Source: Bigelowiella natans CCMP2755 (taxonomy: Eukaryota > Cercozoa > Chlorarachniophyceae). Taken from it: DNA of 20,782 nucleotides. The DNA is taken from contig ADNK01000078.1 of the NCBI GenBank assembly GCA_000320545.1, forward strand, positions 1 through 20,782, read 5' to 3'. The notes under the pieces are model-generated. The model worked only from the letters and a program-made list of their open reading frames with translations, ran no database searches and was not told the origin of the DNA. The translations under genes were made by a program, and so were the position numbers. Shown here in pieces: positions 20,395-20,782 of the stretch (the first letter of the stretch is position 1; each line of letters starts with the position of its first letter).

Positions 20395-20782
20395 ATATTT
20401 ATATGACGAATATTTAAGATGAGCACAGCGCGAACCGATTCCACTTGTCGGGAGACGCTCGCAAACGGCGCCCATTCTTACTCACTGCCGTACCTGTAAG
20501 CCCGTTGGTCGCGCCGTCCATTCTTCACACTATGCTCGATGAATCAACACCCCCCTTCCCTGTTCTTAGAGAGTTTGATGTCCTGGTGGCGACTACAATC
20601 GTCGAGATTGGCCTAGATCTACCCAAGGCCAATACCATCATTGTTAACCACGCGCAGCTGTTTGGGATCTCGGAGCTCCACCAGCTGAGGGGTCGGGTAG
20701 GGCGGCGCGACGAGAAAGGGTTAGGCGTGTGCTTTAATCTTACCCAGGCCATGGATTCGATTTGAGGATATAGCATCATCTA
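18057..20782 (+). CDS. mfd: Transcription-repair coupling factor Mfd, incomplete at right edge
   Basis: Exons: 18057 (or acceptor 18068 or 18112)-18577, 18749-18874, 19056 (or 19077)-19205, 19458-19611, 19914-19955, 20229-20326, then 20570 to about 20740 or beyond. Domains in order: a basic, Glu-rich leader, a CarD-like RNA polymerase-binding domain ([15 protein letters not shown]), a helical linker ([15 protein letters not shown]), and FEATPDQ before Walker A, which is split by an intron as [15 protein letters not shown]. Then come motif Ia ([13 protein letters not shown]), motif IV ([14 protein letters not shown]), motif V ([20 protein letters not shown]) and motif VI ([14 protein letters not shown]). 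The UvrB-like N-terminal part of bacterial Mfd is missing, as in plant plastid Mfd. The protein should move stalled RNA polymerase and recruit repair, probably in the plastid. Motifs Ib, II (DEEQRFG) and III are not found between 19611 and 19914. The C-terminal TRCF domain lies outside the window. Confidence 0.85.
18714..18748 (+). repeat. (TC)n used as the polypyrimidine tract of a splice acceptor
   Basis: About 16 TC units run straight into CAG and the Mfd exon starting at 18749. The phase across this junction is exact, so the microsatellite itself appears to be the 3' splice-site tract. Confidence 0.75.
18903..18937. repeat. (TC)n microsatellite
   Basis: A second TC repeat, in the Mfd intron 18875-19055, about 28 bases after the donor. 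Confidence 0.9.
19619..19652. repeat. (TA)n microsatellite inside the Mfd gene
   Basis: It begins eight bases after the apparent end of the motif Ia exon, exactly where coding sequence for helicase motifs Ib to III would be expected to follow. Confidence 0.9.
19967..20001. repeat. (GA)n microsatellite
   Basis: A GA repeat starting 11 bases after the donor of the 42-nt motif IV exon of Mfd. Confidence 0.9.
20360..20391. repeat. (TA)n microsatellite
   Basis: A TA repeat in the Mfd intron 20327-20569. Confidence 0.9.

Overview
The window is nuclear DNA from a protist with many introns. It probably carries a complex (secondary) plastid, because a gene for the mostly plastid or bacterial repair factor Mfd lies next to an exon that reads as a signal peptide followed by an Arg/Ser-rich transit-like stretch. 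I cannot name the lineage; chlorarachniophyte, cryptophyte, chromerid and heterokont all remain possible. Nearly every gene is cut into small exons (17 to about 510 nt), so no gene shows as one long ORF. I rebuilt the genes by hand from protein-family similarity, GT...AG borders and matching intron phase. Six of the seven models give a chain of consistent phase that ends in a stop; the Mfd gene runs off the right edge.

Layout: (1) + strand, about 677-5121, a protein of unknown N-terminal part with a nearly complete ubiquitin fold at its C-terminus. (2) - strand, 8833-6239, an unrecognised polytopic membrane protein with an Asp-rich tail. (3) + strand, about 10184-12509, a 2-oxoglutarate/Fe(II) dioxygenase. 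(4) - strand, 13923-13304, an FKBP-type prolyl isomerase. (5) + strand, 14164-15643, a macro-domain protein. (6) - strand, 17280-16610, a gamma-glutamylcyclotransferase/AIG2-like protein. (7) + strand, a signal-peptide exon and an EF-hand exon (17302-17973) leading into Mfd (18057 to beyond the right edge).

The genes alternate strictly + - + - + - +. The three convergent spacers (5122-6238, 12510-13303, 15644-16609) share a distinctive texture rich in CTAG and CATG palindromes. The divergent spacers are short, down to 21 bp between start codons for genes 6 and 7. Most dinucleotide and trinucleotide microsatellites and G/C homopolymer runs sit inside introns.

The genes do not form one pathway. 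Most read as housekeeping or regulatory functions: ubiquitin-type signalling, oxygenase chemistry, protein folding, ADP-ribose handling, glutathione-type metabolism and transcription-coupled DNA repair. The main oddities are a ubiquitin-like tail ending RLRGT, an Mfd gene whose exons for helicase motifs Ib to III cannot be found, and an EF-hand exon just upstream of the Mfd CarD-like domain.
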